From: Glandiceps talaboti
Taxonomy: Eukaryota > Hemichordata > Enteropneusta > Spengelidae
Length of the DNA: 64,000 nt
Direction of reading: 5' to 3'
NCBI RefSeq assembly: GCF_964340395.1
Contig: NC_135565.1
Coordinates: 10,272,742-10,336,741 of the forward strand
A program made the position numbers and the translations under genes. The notes beneath the pieces are model-generated. The model had not been told where the DNA came from and did no database searches. It saw nothing but the letters and a program-made list of their open reading frames with translations. The stretch's first letter is position 1; each line of letters begins with the position of its first letter. Shown here one piece after another: positions 1-13,049 of this stretch.

Positions 1-620
1 TCCCTATCATGACTTGTTATGGTTGTGCTCATTCCACACCCCCCCCCCCCTTTAGATTTAGTTATTTAATTTCATAGTGACAAATAACCCAATACGCTGG
101 GTGATGTATTAACTTTCTGTTCTTTTTATCGGTCATTTGTAACTATATATTCACATGTCACTATACTAAACAAGTCTTAGTATTAAACTCAGTGGTCCAT
201 GACAAGCAACTTTAGATCTTTATCTACATCATGTAATGTACATGTACATGTGGTTGTAAATAACTTACTGATGACAACTCAGTACAACATGGATTGCTAT
301 GCTAACCTAGTCTGGAAGATTACAAAAAAATGTATAACATTCTTGCCACATGATCAGCTATCACTTTATCAGATGGCTTGGTTTTGAAGCCTGATAGGGC
401 TCTTCTTCCTCCATTATAAGGATCAACTTCATAAATGAAGGCTCAGACCCTGGGCTGAACAACATCTAATATTTCATCTAATAATAACATCTAATAAGAC
501 TTTTTCATGTAGTAAAAATGTTTTTTTTTTTTTTTTGTGTGAGTGTACATGTATATGTATATGTATATGTATGTGTGATATATATATTTTTTTCTCCCAG
601 TTATGTTTTCAGTCATCTTA
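1..620. other. No gene seen; AT-rich flank
   Basis: I see no supportable exon. The stretch holds a short poly-C run near 41, a poly-T run near 520-535 and a small TATATG/TATG-rich patch near 545-590. Confidence 0.6.
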
Positions 621-654
621 ATGACTGAACCCTCTTATTGTTTTCATTCGCAAT

Positions 655-800
655 ATACAATGTCGGGGATCAGGCTAGACTAGCTGTAAGCTATTTCTTG
701 ACTCCCCATTTACCCTTCTCTCTTTTGATTTTTTTGTTACCAATATTTTGTAATCAAATTTTATACGCTTGGGTAAATAAACCACTTACTATTATTATTT
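655..800 (+). mobile_element. Probable 3' end of a CR1-like non-LTR retrotransposon
   Basis: The sequence reads like the noncoding 3' terminus of a chicken-repeat-1-type element: a GGGGATCAGGCTAGACTAG-like block, then TTGACTCCCCATTT, TTTTGTAATCAAA and GCTTGGGTAAATAAA, ending in an ATTATTATT microsatellite tail. No reverse-transcriptase coding part remains. A related-looking tail in the opposite orientation lies near 55.19-55.33 kb. The family name is from memory of such 3' ends and is not proved here. Confidence 0.5.
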
Positions 801-803
801 AAG

Positions 804-1224
804 GGGGGGGGGGGGGGGGGGGGAGATATACCAGAGGCCAACTATGGTATTGGTAAGGGTGTGTGACCAGTGCTGAAAACCCCAGGCCCTATTTTAGTTC
901 CACTTTGACCAAAAATCAATACCCCATTTTAGACCATTTCAGGTTTTTAAAAGATGAAATTTTAGACCAAAATATGTTCATTTTCCTTAAGAGGCAAAAT
1001 TCTGGGGCAATTAATGGCAGTTATGATTTGGTAAAGGACAATGGACCACGTTTTAGACCAAGCAAAGTAAAAAATAATGCAAAGTGGACCCCATTTTAAA
1101 CTCTTCAGCTCGAAAAAAGACACCATTTAAGACCAAAGGGCTAGAAAATGCACCCCATAGGGTGGCACATAAATGTATACTCAAATATTGGCATAACCCC
1201 CTCTGTCCTGGGGGGGGGGGGGGG
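804..1224. repeat. Degenerate ATTTTAGACC repeat bounded by poly-G runs
   Basis: A motif close to CCCATTTTAGACCA recurs about six times at irregular spacing (near 888, 922, 960, 1051, 1090 and 1125). The block is bounded by a G run of about 20 bases near 804-822 and another of about 15 near 1210-1224. The short open frames across it have no recognisable domain, so I treat it as an interspersed or degenerate repeat. Confidence 0.45.
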
Positions 1225-1438
1225 CAGTTGTGCAAACAGATCATTTCAAATTATGTTTATTGGCCCTTCAAAGCCTATACATGTACATGTAAGTGTATGA
1301 CAAGGAGAACTTCCTACACTATAGGGACATGCAGTACTTCTTAGATAGATAGTTGTTTTCCTTGTCTGCAGGCTCAAAATATAACAATAATGTGACTTGA
1401 ATACAATGCATATTTATATTTCCCCTACCTGTTTCTCA

Positions 1439-1550
1439 AAATGTTATCATAGTATAGAATGTATATTGATACATTTACAGTAGCACGATTCGACGTTATC
1501 ATAGTATAGAATGTATATTGATACATTTACAGTAATACGATTCGACGTGT
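1439..1550. repeat. Two-copy tandem duplication, about 56 bp unit
   Basis: The block beginning GTTATCATAGTATAGAATG and ending ACGATTCGAC occurs twice back to back with only a base or two changed (AGCACGATT versus AATACGATT). It looks like a recent duplication. Confidence 0.8.
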
Positions 1551-2028
1551 GATATTTTCCATAGGAAAACAATCATCTAAGTAATAATACATGTCCCTGA
1601 ACCCAACACAATCGTTTCACTATCATCACAACACACTGCAATTGTGAACTTACTAAGACAGCTAAGCCCAGTTATCTGTTTTTAATTAATTGTACTTGAA
1701 ATTCAAGTTACCTACTGTCATTTTTATATGAGAAAACAAATCATTGGCTGCACCTGTAGAACACTAGGCTGTCTATAATTAATATGATAATAATCTTACA
1801 TTGGTCAAAGCCTGTAATAACCATTTTATCAACTTAGATCCTGTATTCTCCCTTAAACCCTACCATTTACATATATGTAAAGTACAATGTCTCCTTGGTC
1901 TACATGTTATCTTTGGAATGAATCTCAAGGTCTTTTTTTTCATGATCAGTGTTTATGATTTCTAAAGAGGAGGTGAAGAGGGATCTTGAGATTTAATGCC
2001 GCAGATTCCAACTAGACTAATCTCCTGT

Positions 2029-2620
2029 ATATTGTCAAAGTTCTAAAACTATCTATGGTATGCATAGTCTAGTGCTATCCGTGCATCGAATCTCAAGATA
2101 TCTCTTGACACCACATTTAACATCTAGACTATGGTACAGTCTCCTTTACATGTACATTGTCAAAGTTCTAAAACTATCTGTGGTACGCATAGTCTAGTGC
2201 TATCTGTGCATCGAATCTCAAGATATCTCTTGACACCACATGTAACATCTAGACTATGGTACAGTCTCCTTTACATGTACATTGTCAAAGTTCTAAAACT
2301 ATCTATGGTATGCATAGTCTAGTGCTATCTGTGCATCGAATCTCAAGATCTCTCTTGACACCACATGTAACATCTAGACTATGGTACAGTCTCCTTTACA
2401 TGTACATTGTCAAAGTTCTAAAACTATCTATGGTATGCATAGTCTAGTGCTATCCGTGCATCGAATCTCAAGATCTCTCTTCACACCACGAGTAGCATCT
2501 TATTCTAGACAATGGTAGTCTCCTGTATATTGTCAAAGTTCTAAAACTATCTATGGTATGCATACATGTAGTCTAGTGCTATCCGTGCATTGAATCTCAA
2601 GATCTCTTGATACCACATCA
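2029..2620. repeat. Minisatellite, about 125 bp unit, five copies
   Basis: Each unit contains TTGTCAAAGTTCTAAAACTA, GCATAGTCTAGTGCTATC and GCATCGAATCTCAAGAT. Copies are 95% or more alike by eye in the middle and decay at both ends, with relics near 1985 and 2815. The small open frames at 2131-2322 and 2256-2447 are translations of this array, not genes. Confidence 0.85.
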
Positions 2621-2621
2621 T

Positions 2622-2705
2622 ACTAATAACAATAATAATAACAATAACGTTGGCTTATATAGGGCTTTCCCACTCTGTGCTCAAAGTGCTTTACAATTAT
2701 TATCC
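2622..2705 (-). mobile_element. SINE 3' tail fragment (minus orientation)
   Basis: Read on the minus strand this gives GTAAAGCACTTTGAGCAC, then GGGAAAGCCCTATATAAG and an ATTATTGTT tail. That matches the 3' part of the tRNA-derived SINE at about 30.83-31.16 kb (AAACGTTTTGAGCACCC and GGGAAAGCGCTATATG). Only the tail is preserved. Confidence 0.6.
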
Positions 2706-2759
2706 CTGGCATGGATCAATAGTGGCAAAGCAGCCCTATACAATGTATACTCAACATGT

Positions 2760-3840
2760 AGCATTTAGACTGGTACAGTTTTCTATATACATGTATTATG
2801 AATTTGTCTATAATTCTAGAACTACCTAAGGTACACATAGTCTAGAGCTATGATGCTATCCGAGCATCAAATCTCAAATACCACATGTAGCTGCATCTAG
2901 ACTAGGATGCACAGCACATATACATAATATACAATTGTTGAATCCAAAATGTGTATGTTCATTGGACCAAATGTTCTTCAGTTTTGCTAAACATTGAATT
3001 AAATATTCCCTTCTTCCTGCATGTTATTATGGATTACATGTAGTTTATGGAATGTACATATAGATTCTATGGATGTAATAAGTTAAATGGGCCTATAGGG
3101 TGTTACATGTTTGTGTATGTACATGTATAGCCAGCCATAAATTATATGACATTCTAAGGGTTAAGTAAAGGGCATATCAGAGTACATAGATACCGCTGGC
3201 TACAACTTGGTTAGCTTTCAGAACTTACATGTAGTTCTTAGCTGAAATGACAGCAGGTCACGGAATGACTTAGCCACTTGTATTCTGGACACTGTGCCCG
3301 CATTGGAATTCTAACAAAAGTCAACCCTTTACATTTTGTATGAGATTTGTTCAACTCTGATTCAATACATTCTTCATTTACCACATCGTGCCCAATGTAT
3401 TAGGTTTATAATACATAAAACATATGTCAGTCAATCTGTAGTTAAATAGGCTACAATGAAATCTCTATGTTGTGCATTATATTGAGTTCCAGATTGAAAT
3501 ACAAATGTACATGACATTACTCAAACATTAGCACATTCCAATATGTTTTGATAATTGTAACTTAGTGTAACTTGTGGACAGTGTACAAGTACATGTATTG
3601 GAACATAAATACTGCACACAACAAAGTACATATACCACATAATGCTGCCATTTGTTTTGGTACATACAAGCATGGGAACATACTTCCATTGTGGGTTATA
3701 CTTCCACAATACAAGGTATCTCCCACATCTAACTTCATTTTAGTATTCTAATTTCTGTGGAGTATAATTACTGTACATGTACAATGTACATGTACCTACT
3801 GGGGTAGTACAAATATTACATGTACATATGCATACATGTA
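2760..3840. other. No gene seen
   Basis: AT-rich sequence with scattered TACATGTA palindromes, as elsewhere in the window, and a decayed copy of the 125-bp unit near 2815-2880. No exon supported. Confidence 0.6.
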
Positions 3841-3847
3841 CTATAGT

Positions 3848-4205
3848 AATTAGTCTAGTTCCTATATAGTATCATTACGATTTACACTTCCACTCACAAG
3901 TCATAGTCTAGTTCCTATACAGTATCGTTACCATTTACACCTTCACGCACAAGTCCCAGTCTACATGTAGTTCCTATACAGTATCGTTACGATTTACACC
4001 TCTACTCACAAGTCACAGTGTAGTTCCTATACAGCATCGATTTACACCTCCATTCAGTCTACATATAGTTCATACAGTATCGTTACGATTTACACCTCTA
4101 CTCACAAGTCACAGTCTAGTTCCAATACAGTATCGATTTACACCTCCACTCAGTCTACATATAGTTCATACAGTATCATTATGATTTACACCTCCACTCA
4201 TGTGG
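3848..4205. repeat. Degenerate minisatellite, about 55-65 bp unit, six copies
   Basis: Units contain TAGTTCCTATACAGTATCG followed by GATTTACACCTCCACTCA and CAAGTCACAGTCTA. Units vary in length because some lack a central part. A single related relic is seen near 7850-7900. Confidence 0.75.
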
Positions 4206-4922
4206 TTTAGTTAGAAACCACACTGGCATCCAGACTAAAATGTAATCAATTCTAGACTTGTTCAGAATTAACTGTTATTAGCTAATGGCAAACTCAACTA
4301 TCATCACATGTTTATTAGTGTCAAAATTCTAAAAATATGGCTATCTGAAAATAGTTCAACGGTTTATTTTAGTTATCAATATTTCATTACAGCATATATA
4401 GGGGTAGCCCAGAACCTTGGCTATTTGGCTAGAAAATGGTGTATACCAGATTTACATGTATATACACATGTACATATACATTGTAAGCCTAACCTGTTTA
4501 CAGCACTTACAGTATACAAAAAAATGTACATATTCTGTTCAATCTCTCATAAGCCAGTATGTTTAGTCAGATACATGTACACATGTACAATAGCCTAATC
4601 TCTAAGCTTCATGTATAGACAAGGTAAAGCCCCAAGCGGCTAAATTGCTGGCAACTCAGACCTTTGATTGAGAGTTACAGTGTTTTTTTGACTTTCACTG
4701 AGGGCCTCCGGTGTTCAATCAAATATAAACACCTTTAAACTACTAATGTATGATGAAGATAAAAACAACAGATTGAAAAATACACTCAAATGAAACATAG
4801 CGTGCTCATAGCATGTGTGGATATTTGGATATAAAACATAAATTGTGTATATTATACCATATGCTGAAATCAAACATGCAGTGCACTGTACTTTGTACAT
4901 TAGCATACACTGAAATAAAACA

Positions 4923-6352
4923 TACACTGTATGTGACATCCATTGAAATAAACATACATGTACATTCATTGGATGTCACATCCATTGAAATAAACATACA
5001 TGTACATTCATTGGATGTGGCATCCATTGAAATAAACATACATGTACATACATTGGACATGACATCCATTGAAATAAACATACATGTACATACATTAGAC
5101 ATGACATCCATTGAAATAAACATACATGTACATACATTGGACGTGACATCCATTGAAATAAACATACATGTACATACATTGGATGTGACATCCACTGAAA
5201 TAAACATACATGTACATGTACATGTACATACATTGTATGTGACATCCATTGAAATAAACATACATGTACATACATTGGACATGACATCCATTGAAATAAA
5301 CATACATGTACATACATTAGACGTGACATCCATTGAAATAAACATACATGTACATACATTGGACGTGACATCCATTGAAATAAACATACATGTACATTCA
5401 TTGGATGTGCCCTCCATTGAAATAAACATACATGTACATACATTGGACATGACATCCATTGAAATAAACATACATGTACATACATTAGACATGACATCCA
5501 TTGAAATAAACATACATGTACATACATTGTATGTGACATCCATTGAAATAAACATACATGTACATACATTGTATGTGACATCCATTGAAATAAACATACA
5601 TGTACATACATTGTATGTGACATCCATTGAAATAAACATACATGTACATTCATTGTATGTGACATCCATTGAAATAAACATACATGTACATACATTGGAT
5701 GTGCCCTCCATTGAAATAAACATACATGAACATACATTGGATGTGCCCTCCATTGAAATAAACATACATGAACATATACTGTATGTGACATCCATTGAAA
5801 TAAACATACATGTACATTCATTGGATGTGACATCCATTGAAATAAACATACATGTACATACATTGGATGTGCCCTCCATTGAAATAAACATACATGAACA
5901 TATACTGTATGTGACATCCATTGAAATAAACATACATGTACATTCATTGGATGTGACATCCATTGAAATAAACATACATGTACATACATTGGATGTGCCC
6001 TCCATTGAAATAAACATACATGAACATACATTGGATGTGCCCTCCATTGAAATAAACATACATGAACATATACTGTATGTGACATCCATTGAAATAAACA
6101 TACATGTACATTCATTGGATGTGACATCCATTGAAATAAACATACATGTACATTCATTGGATGTGATGTCCATTGAAATAAACATACATGTACATTCATT
6201 GGATATGACATCCATTGAAATAAACATACATGTACATACATTGTATGTGACATCCATTGAAATAAACATACATGTACATACATTGGATGTGCCCTCCATT
6301 GAAATAAACATACATGTACCTTCATTGGATGTGATGTCCATTGAAATAAAAT
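4923..6352. repeat. 42-bp minisatellite, about 34 copies
   Basis: A highly regular tandem array in which each unit carries CATCCATTGAAATAAACATA then CATGTACATACATTGGATGT. The period is 42 bases (14 codons) and the unit has no stop in several frames, so long open frames occur on both strands (for example 4806-6374 minus and 4813-6363 plus). These have no domain and should not be called genes. Higher-order structure is visible: variant units with CCCTCC or ACATGAACATATACTG recur in the same order around 5690-6080, a sign of block duplication. Confidence 0.95.
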
Positions 6353-6369
6353 ATACTTTGTAGAAAGCT

Positions 6370-9300
6370 ACCAAGAATCATATGATGAATATACATGTAC
6401 ATATATACATGTTGCCTGTACTTTAACATAATTAATTACGTGTACATGTAGTTGTCTTGTTCATTTCCTTGGGGTACAAAACGGGCTGCAACACATCAAT
6501 ATCACAAATTGACATGTACAATTACTAAATGAATGTATGTATATTGGTCCAGTAGGCTTCTGTCATACTCATTCACAAAAGGTATATTAGGGAGTAGAAT
6601 CTCTAAAATACAGCATGTACTAAACATGTCTTTAGACAAATCTCTGTTTTACATCCTCACTAGGCTAGTCAAGGATCACATTTTCCTTTGTCCTGAACTC
6701 ATCAAACACATCTACAACATGTGTACAATGTACCTCATAGGATTTTCCTACATTGCATAGCCCTTTATAGCACTTTGTAGCTTTAAATTACACTGTAAAT
6801 TAGTTCAAAATGACATCTATTATTACATGCAAATACTAAAAATATTGCATCATTGACGGCCTCACAAAAAGAGAATAGTCCATAAGGACCATCTGACACA
6901 GTGTATCACATTTACTGAATCTTTTCTATCTCATCTATCCTTTGAGAGCCATAGGGAATATGCTAATATAATTACCCGTACAATTATTGGACAGATGGCC
7001 ATTAATGAAACTCTAGCTCTGTGCTCTGTTAATTTGTACTAACATGTTTTAAATGAAATATTTATTCATTCTGTAAATCATGATGGGATAGTATATATTT
7101 TTTTGAGATCATTGCTACACAACAATAGGTGATATTGGCCTTGACTATTACAACCAACAATGGTTACATGCAAATTTATACACCTGATAAGAATTACTAA
7201 ACCAGGACTGGTCTACCCATGACAGTATGATAGCATAGTAGCAACATATTGGTTATATCGTAGCCTAACCTTACATACATAATGATAGCAAGCCAATAGT
7301 TACAAGCAAGGGTTTACAGTGTAGCAATTAGAGATTGGTGTTTTGGACTGCTCTCATAAACACACTATTTTAAGAAAAACTTGACCTTGGGTTTTGAGTT
7401 TTTTAAAAGGCTGAGTGTGGATTAGGTTTACAACTGAGTCTGAAAAACAGTTGTCTCAACTTGTCTGGTAAAGTTAAAATTATACAAAAGTTGATACGCA
7501 ACACAAGGATAATCATATTCAATCCTGGCTTTACTTATGTTGTGATATCAATATTCCATAAACCTAGATACTTTTGCAGCTTGCCACAATAAAATTGTTG
7601 TGAAATTATACTACTCTTCAGCCAGTTTTCAAAGACAAATTTTAAGTAATTACCAGACTGGTACATGTACAAGAAGGCATTTTAGTCACTACTTAATTTT
7701 TGCATTTTTTGTTTTCCAGAGAAATAATGAAAATAAATCTTTAAGTTATAATAGTAATCCATGAGCATGGAATTCAAAAACTGCATCATAGCATGAACAG
7801 AAATACCAAATATATATATACCTTGGTAGTTCTATGATAGTCTAAGTCTTACACCTCCACTCACAAATTAGAAACCATATTGGCATCCAAGCTAGGGATT
7901 CAAACACTGTATCATAGCACAATAAAACTGTAACTGTACATGTATTACACCATTGACATCACCCTTTATCATCACATACATGTACCAGTAGTTGTTACCG
8001 ACATAAGAGTATGGAGATACAAAACTTAAATATTTTGATGACACGTTGACGACTATCACAAGAAATGTTTACACAACTAGCATATTATTTCAAATCCTTT
8101 TTTCTGCAACATTTGTACACCAACACTTTTATTACACGTATGTAATCAGAAGAACACTCACTGTAAATTATTTCCCTGTTTAACCGGATATTGAGTTCAA
8201 GCCATTCATCTTCTTTGCTTTGTATGTTTTCTGTGATCAATTCATCCAAGGTTTTCCTAATGACCTTTTTTCATTCCTGACTGTCAACAACCCTGAACTC
8301 TGCTACTCAAGAAAACACTATACTTAGTAAATGTTTCTTAAAATGACAGTTTGAATTTATCTAATGGCTTTATCAGCCACACATCATACTATGTATTGAT
8401 AAGAAAGGTTTGTACATACAAAACGACAAACAGATGGCAACGTTCACTGAGTTGCTTACAGTACAATGTACATTAGTCATACTAGTAAACTCTGTATTTA
8501 TTAAGGGTAGTCCGCAAAGTTGGTAAAATTTACCTGTGATCTCCTTGTCATTTTACCAGGGTTCCTCACCAAAACTGTGCTATACAATATATCGGAAAAT
8601 GTGCCAATTTTACCATATTTTCCTTTTCTGTTATTTGGGGTTCCAAACTTTGGCAAAAAAACCCACTAATGTTACTACGAAGTAAAATAACAATATGGTT
8701 CTAAAAATAAGATACCCGACCCAAAATGAACCACTGTTTTCAATGCCTACGCTACATGACTGGTTGTATGACCAAATTTTGGTTGTGGATATCAGTACCA
8801 TATATACTAATAGGGGCTACAGTAAGAAATACCCGGATGTTCAAGTGATCTTGGACGCAGGTTGCTAATATTTAATCCTTCTTCTTCTTTACTTATCATG
8901 AGTTATCACAACTATGAATCTGATTCTAAGACCAGACTAAAAATCAGATTCACATTGGAAGACAATAATGATTATGAGTCGAATCTTCTAATGAAATGTA
9001 CCTTTCAAATGTGTATACCTTTCAAAAAGAGATTAATTCAGACTGGGTCATCAAAATGGTGTGGGGGGTTGTTATAATTAACATTTCACTTTTGTAGGTT
9101 TATAACATTTACTCAATTATTGAAGTGCAAATCATTTTCTTGCTATTTTTCTCAGCTAGGAAAAAATAGTTAGTCAAGCATAGAGCAGATTAACATACCT
9201 TTTACCTTGCCAGAAGCATGGAAGTGTAGCTTTATCTCCCACATGTCTTATACAAATATTCAAATACAAACAAGAACTATGTTATCTCCATACATTTTGT

Positions 9301-9790
9301 AATTCCATTAAGGTCATACTAATGTATTTTCTTTTGTCAGAGAGAGACTTCTACATTTACATGATCAATATGAAAGTTTAAAAATTCTGTTTTGTTGAAA
9401 CAAATACAATCATTTGAGTACCTACAGACAAATACCCCTTTGTAGAAAGAGGATTTTTAATCACAATACACAAATACATACAAGTTATGGTTTATAAACT
9501 GACACCAGATGATGTAATACATATCTATAGAATTTATATTTATGGCTATCAAAATATAGTTATCGCTTTGTTGGTAAATCATTAAATATTAGGCAATTTG
9601 GCACAGCCAATGGACCATTCCTTGGCTTCAGTTTATCACACCTCAGTTCTAGTTGAATACACATTATATTGTAAAGCCAATGTTCTCCCTGAACACAGTA
9701 ACATGCATACATACAAATGTATAGGTAGCTCTAAAATATTGTATCTATGCACACTCTTTGTGAAATGAAAATCATATGTCAAGCCCTACT
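6370..9790. other. No gene seen; unique-looking AT-rich sequence
   Basis: I read both strands and found no exon-like frame with splice signals and no recognised family. Scattered short tracts only. Confidence 0.55.
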
Positions 9791-9799
9791 TTTTGTGCA

Positions 9800-9831
9800 A
9801 CCCCCCCCCCCCCCCCCCCCACCCCCCCAAA
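9800..9831. repeat. Poly-C tract
   Basis: An almost pure C run of about 28 bases with one A. Homopolymer G/C runs of 15-28 bases recur across the window (near 41, 804, 1210, 9800, 13576, 48754, 60602, 60723). Confidence 0.9.
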
Positions 9832-10108
9832 AAAAGTAACAGCTGCCAGATGTTCTTTTACTTGTGTCTAAATAACTGGTCACAATAGAGGGTATCATGG
9901 GTCACTGAGCAGCCTTTGTGTCATAACATTCCATGATCCAACTTCCAAGGAGAATATTGTGTAATGTATAGTCAATACTCACACTGACATAACATGATTG
10001 CACACATGTGATATGTATACCATATATGTACATGTGATGTACACATAACATGGTTCATTGGAAACCAAATTTAGAAAGGTGCCACTAACATAAACACTAT
10101 ACAACAAT

Positions 10109-10175
10109 GTATGTGTACATACATACATACATACATACATACATACGCACGCACGCACGTACGCGCACACACACA

Positions 10176-10239
<64 letters not shown>

Positions 10240-10297
10240 TACATACATACATACATACATACATACATACATACATACATACATACATACATACATT
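10109..10297. repeat. Compound (CATA)n-(CGCA)n-(CA)n-(CATA)n microsatellite
   Basis: ACAT tetranucleotides pass into ACGC/GCAC units, then a CA run, then ACAT again. Open frames across it (MYVC or IHTY repeats) are artefacts of a 4-base unit with no stop codon. Confidence 0.95.
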
Positions 10298-10926
10298 TAG
10301 TAGAAGAGTAAGAACTGAACAATTAAATCTAACAAAACTTGCAGACAGTGTAACTTTTTCCAGAAAGAGTACAAATACTTTAAAACTAATAACCATGAAC
10401 CTATGTACAAGTAATGACAATTCACTTTACAATGTATTAATGTTACAAAACACTTTTAGCTGAGAGGTCAGTCTTTCATCTGTTCACAATACAAATTGTT
10501 TACAGCTATTTTTGTAATTCATTCATTTATTGCAGAGACTGTTTTTTCTAAATGTAGTTCCAACAGAGGTGTACAGAACTATAGCGATTTTGATTTACCA
10601 GTTTAATGAATGTCATTGGTAAATATTAACACAGGGAATAGAGACAACTAATAAATAACAATTTCCCAATAAAGAAGAATTTTGCATATACCTATAGAAA
10701 GATTTACATCATCAAATTGTAGATCATAGAATATTGGATAATACAAATTATCAAAACATAATAAATGGATTATAAATAAATTTAAACTTTGTACTGCTAG
10801 GAATAATCCAAGTATTTTTTTGGTGCAGTACAAATTTTAAATTTATTTGTAACTATTTACCTGCACACATGAGTCTTCATCATAAGATTATTTAATATAA
10901 TAAATATTTAATCTATCATTCACATG

Positions 10927-11305
10927 AGGCCTAATATAAAAAATTGTGTGGTTCCCATTACACTCAATTTTAGAATAGGTGGGGCAGGTGGCTTTTTTAT
11001 TTTATTATATTTTTTTTTTCATATTTGAGTGTCTAGTTCACGTTTTCCATTATTTTCCAAATGGTCTCTGTGTTGTTTATTTCTTCCTATCAGATGTACA
11101 GCCATTACAGATTGGAAGAACAGTTTTAGAACTGTCTTTCATAAGTTGTTTTCTGTTTTCACATCCACTATTTCTTGTGAAACTTCACAATTTTTGCACT
11201 TTTATTATTTTTTCTCGAATACGTAAAAAAAAGTTCAGGATTGGCAGAAAAAAAGCTAGGTGGGGGTCTGGTAACTGGAACCAAACAATTATCTTTTTCA
11301 GACCT
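10927..11305. mobile_element. MITE family B, copy 1
   Basis: The element starts GGCCTAATATAAAAAATTG and ends near TAACTGGAACCAAACAATTA. The ends are imperfect inverted repeats when compared with the better copy at 35.07-35.46 kb. Shared inner blocks are TCAATTTTAGAATAGGTGGG, TCTCTGTGTTGTTTATTTC, GATGTACAGCCATTACAG and TATTTCTTGTGAAACTTCA. It has no coding capacity. The open frame at 10979-11317 is not a gene. Confidence 0.7.
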
Positions 11306-11309
11306 GATC

Positions 11310-12390
11310 TACTTTGAAGTAGAAAATTCTAGCTATGGAATTTATGAACAAAAGAATGTATTATTATGCGTATACAGAAAGATCCGATCATTTAAAATGG
11401 TTCACTTAGCATAGCATAGACCCTAAAGAGCTACTCAAGGGTCTATGATATATTATATAAGGTATGAAAACGGTATATTCAAAACACTGATGCATGATGC
11501 GTCAGTTAGACAACCATGACTGAGCTAGCCAGTGAATCACTGCCTCATAGACAATAAATTATTTATCTAATTAACTTTGTAACATTGCCTATGTAGTTAC
11601 ATGATTTTGTTTTACCTATGGTCTTTGATTTCATTGGAAACACATGTGAAAGAAGCCATAAAATCTCGGAAGACACACGTGTTTACTAATAATGTTCAAA
11701 GGCCTCTAAAGTCCAAATTGAAAAAAAAAAAATCTTCAGGAAACAAAATATCAATTCTAGGACGGGTATGGACTGAAATATCTAGTTATCGCGACAGTAT
11801 CAATGAACAAACTTTTTCACGTGATGTCGGAATCAAAATCATGTACTAAAGTGACTATATATGTACACACTACACAGCCTTTACCCTTTACGACATGTTA
11901 CCCTTTACACAAAGGGAGAAGGACATACATAAAATATTTAGCTTTTTTATGGGGCAAAACATCAGAATCAGTGATTTAAAAAAGTAAATGGTATTGAAAA
12001 TGTTAGAAAATAGAGTTACGGATAGTATCGAATTTCAAGTTGTGAAGATGTTGATGCTTATGTTGTGATCAACCTCTTTACGAATTCCTCAAGACAGACA
12101 AAGGAACTCGACGAGGCGCAAACACCGTGATTCACAGCCGCGTTATCAATATACTATATAGTACCTTTGTTTTTTGTTATGGTAAAGTCCCATGCAATGA
12201 TCGAATGTGTACGTCTTCGACATAAATGCTCCTCTCCATCGACCAACCCAAAGTTTGGCGAAAAATTTTGGACAAATTTAACTTACCGAAAAGTGACTTT
12301 CCTCAGCAACTTACGATGATCTGAAAATCTTCAAAACTGGGCAGAAAATGTCGGTTTATTCGTCAAGTGGGTCGTATCAAAGTAAGTGCA
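11310..12390. other. No gene seen; upstream flank of the KIAA1549-like gene
   Basis: No exon supported. CpG density rises from about 12,060 onward (CTCGACGAGGCGCAAACACCG, AGCCGCGTTATC), consistent with approach to a promoter. Confidence 0.5.
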
Positions 12391-12391
12391 C

Positions 12392-12403
12392 GCCGCCATG
12401 TTT
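12392..12403 (+). promoter_or_regulatory. YY1-like site, candidate core promoter of the KIAA1549-like gene
   Basis: GCCGCCATGTTT matches the reverse complement of the YY1 consensus (AAnATGGCGGC). Such sites typically lie just downstream of transcription starts. It is about 530 bases upstream of the first ATG, in a locally CpG-richer stretch. The start site itself is not visible, so this is an inference. Confidence 0.4.
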
Positions 12404-12928
12404 CTGATGTCTCCCGATGTCCTTCCGTACTGAACGAAACCACTATATTTGCAGCACCACGTAATATACACTTCTGATTATCGAATTAAGAATATACAGT
12501 ACTTAAAAATGTTCCCTTACAGTTCTGAGTAGAATAGCTTATGGTTCAGTTTTCATTCAATATTTTGCTGGTACTTTTACGATAAATTATGGAAATAGAA
12601 CAAAGCATTGTCCCTCCATCAAAACCTACCCGTCAACACAATGTCCCCTAACCCATATTTGGAAATTCGATTTGCATATCAATCAACAGGTCAAATAGCT
12701 GAGGGTTGTCACACAGGAAATACTGTATGACCCTCAAATACGTTAGAAAATCTCGATTTTGCCGTAATGTATACGAAATTGAGTTTGGTAGCAATGATGT
12801 AGAGGTTTTAGCGGATTGAAAATACACGTGAAATGTCGAGCATGAGGTAAATTTGACGATAAAACCATTAGAACCGTTTACACAGCCCATTTGACACACT
12901 GACAGACAGGCACGATATACGGTTTGCA

Positions 12929-13049
12929 ATGGAGGTAACGGAACTTTTGAGAATCAAGATTTTATGGTTGGTATTTTGTGTATGGATTGTTGCTGTTAGA
13001 AGCCAGTCAACATCAAATCAACCATTGTTAACAGATGCAGCTACAAATG
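12929..13049 (+). CDS. Exon 1: signal peptide
   Basis: ATG at 12929 in a reasonable context (GCAATGG). It encodes [20 protein letters not shown] followed by VAVRSQSTS, a charged start then a hydrophobic core, as expected for a secretory signal. It ends in phase 1 at the donor G|GTATGT. The next exon is 4.1 kb away. Confidence 0.75.

Noticed and set aside
863-1344. Small plus-strand frames of 78 and 86 residues
   Set aside because: They cover a degenerate ATTTTAGACC repeat between poly-G runs and show no coding signal.
4806-6374. Long open frames of 449-522 residues on both strands
   Set aside because: They are translations of a 42-bp tandem repeat with no stop in the unit. Both strands are open equally and no domain, start context or splice link is visible.
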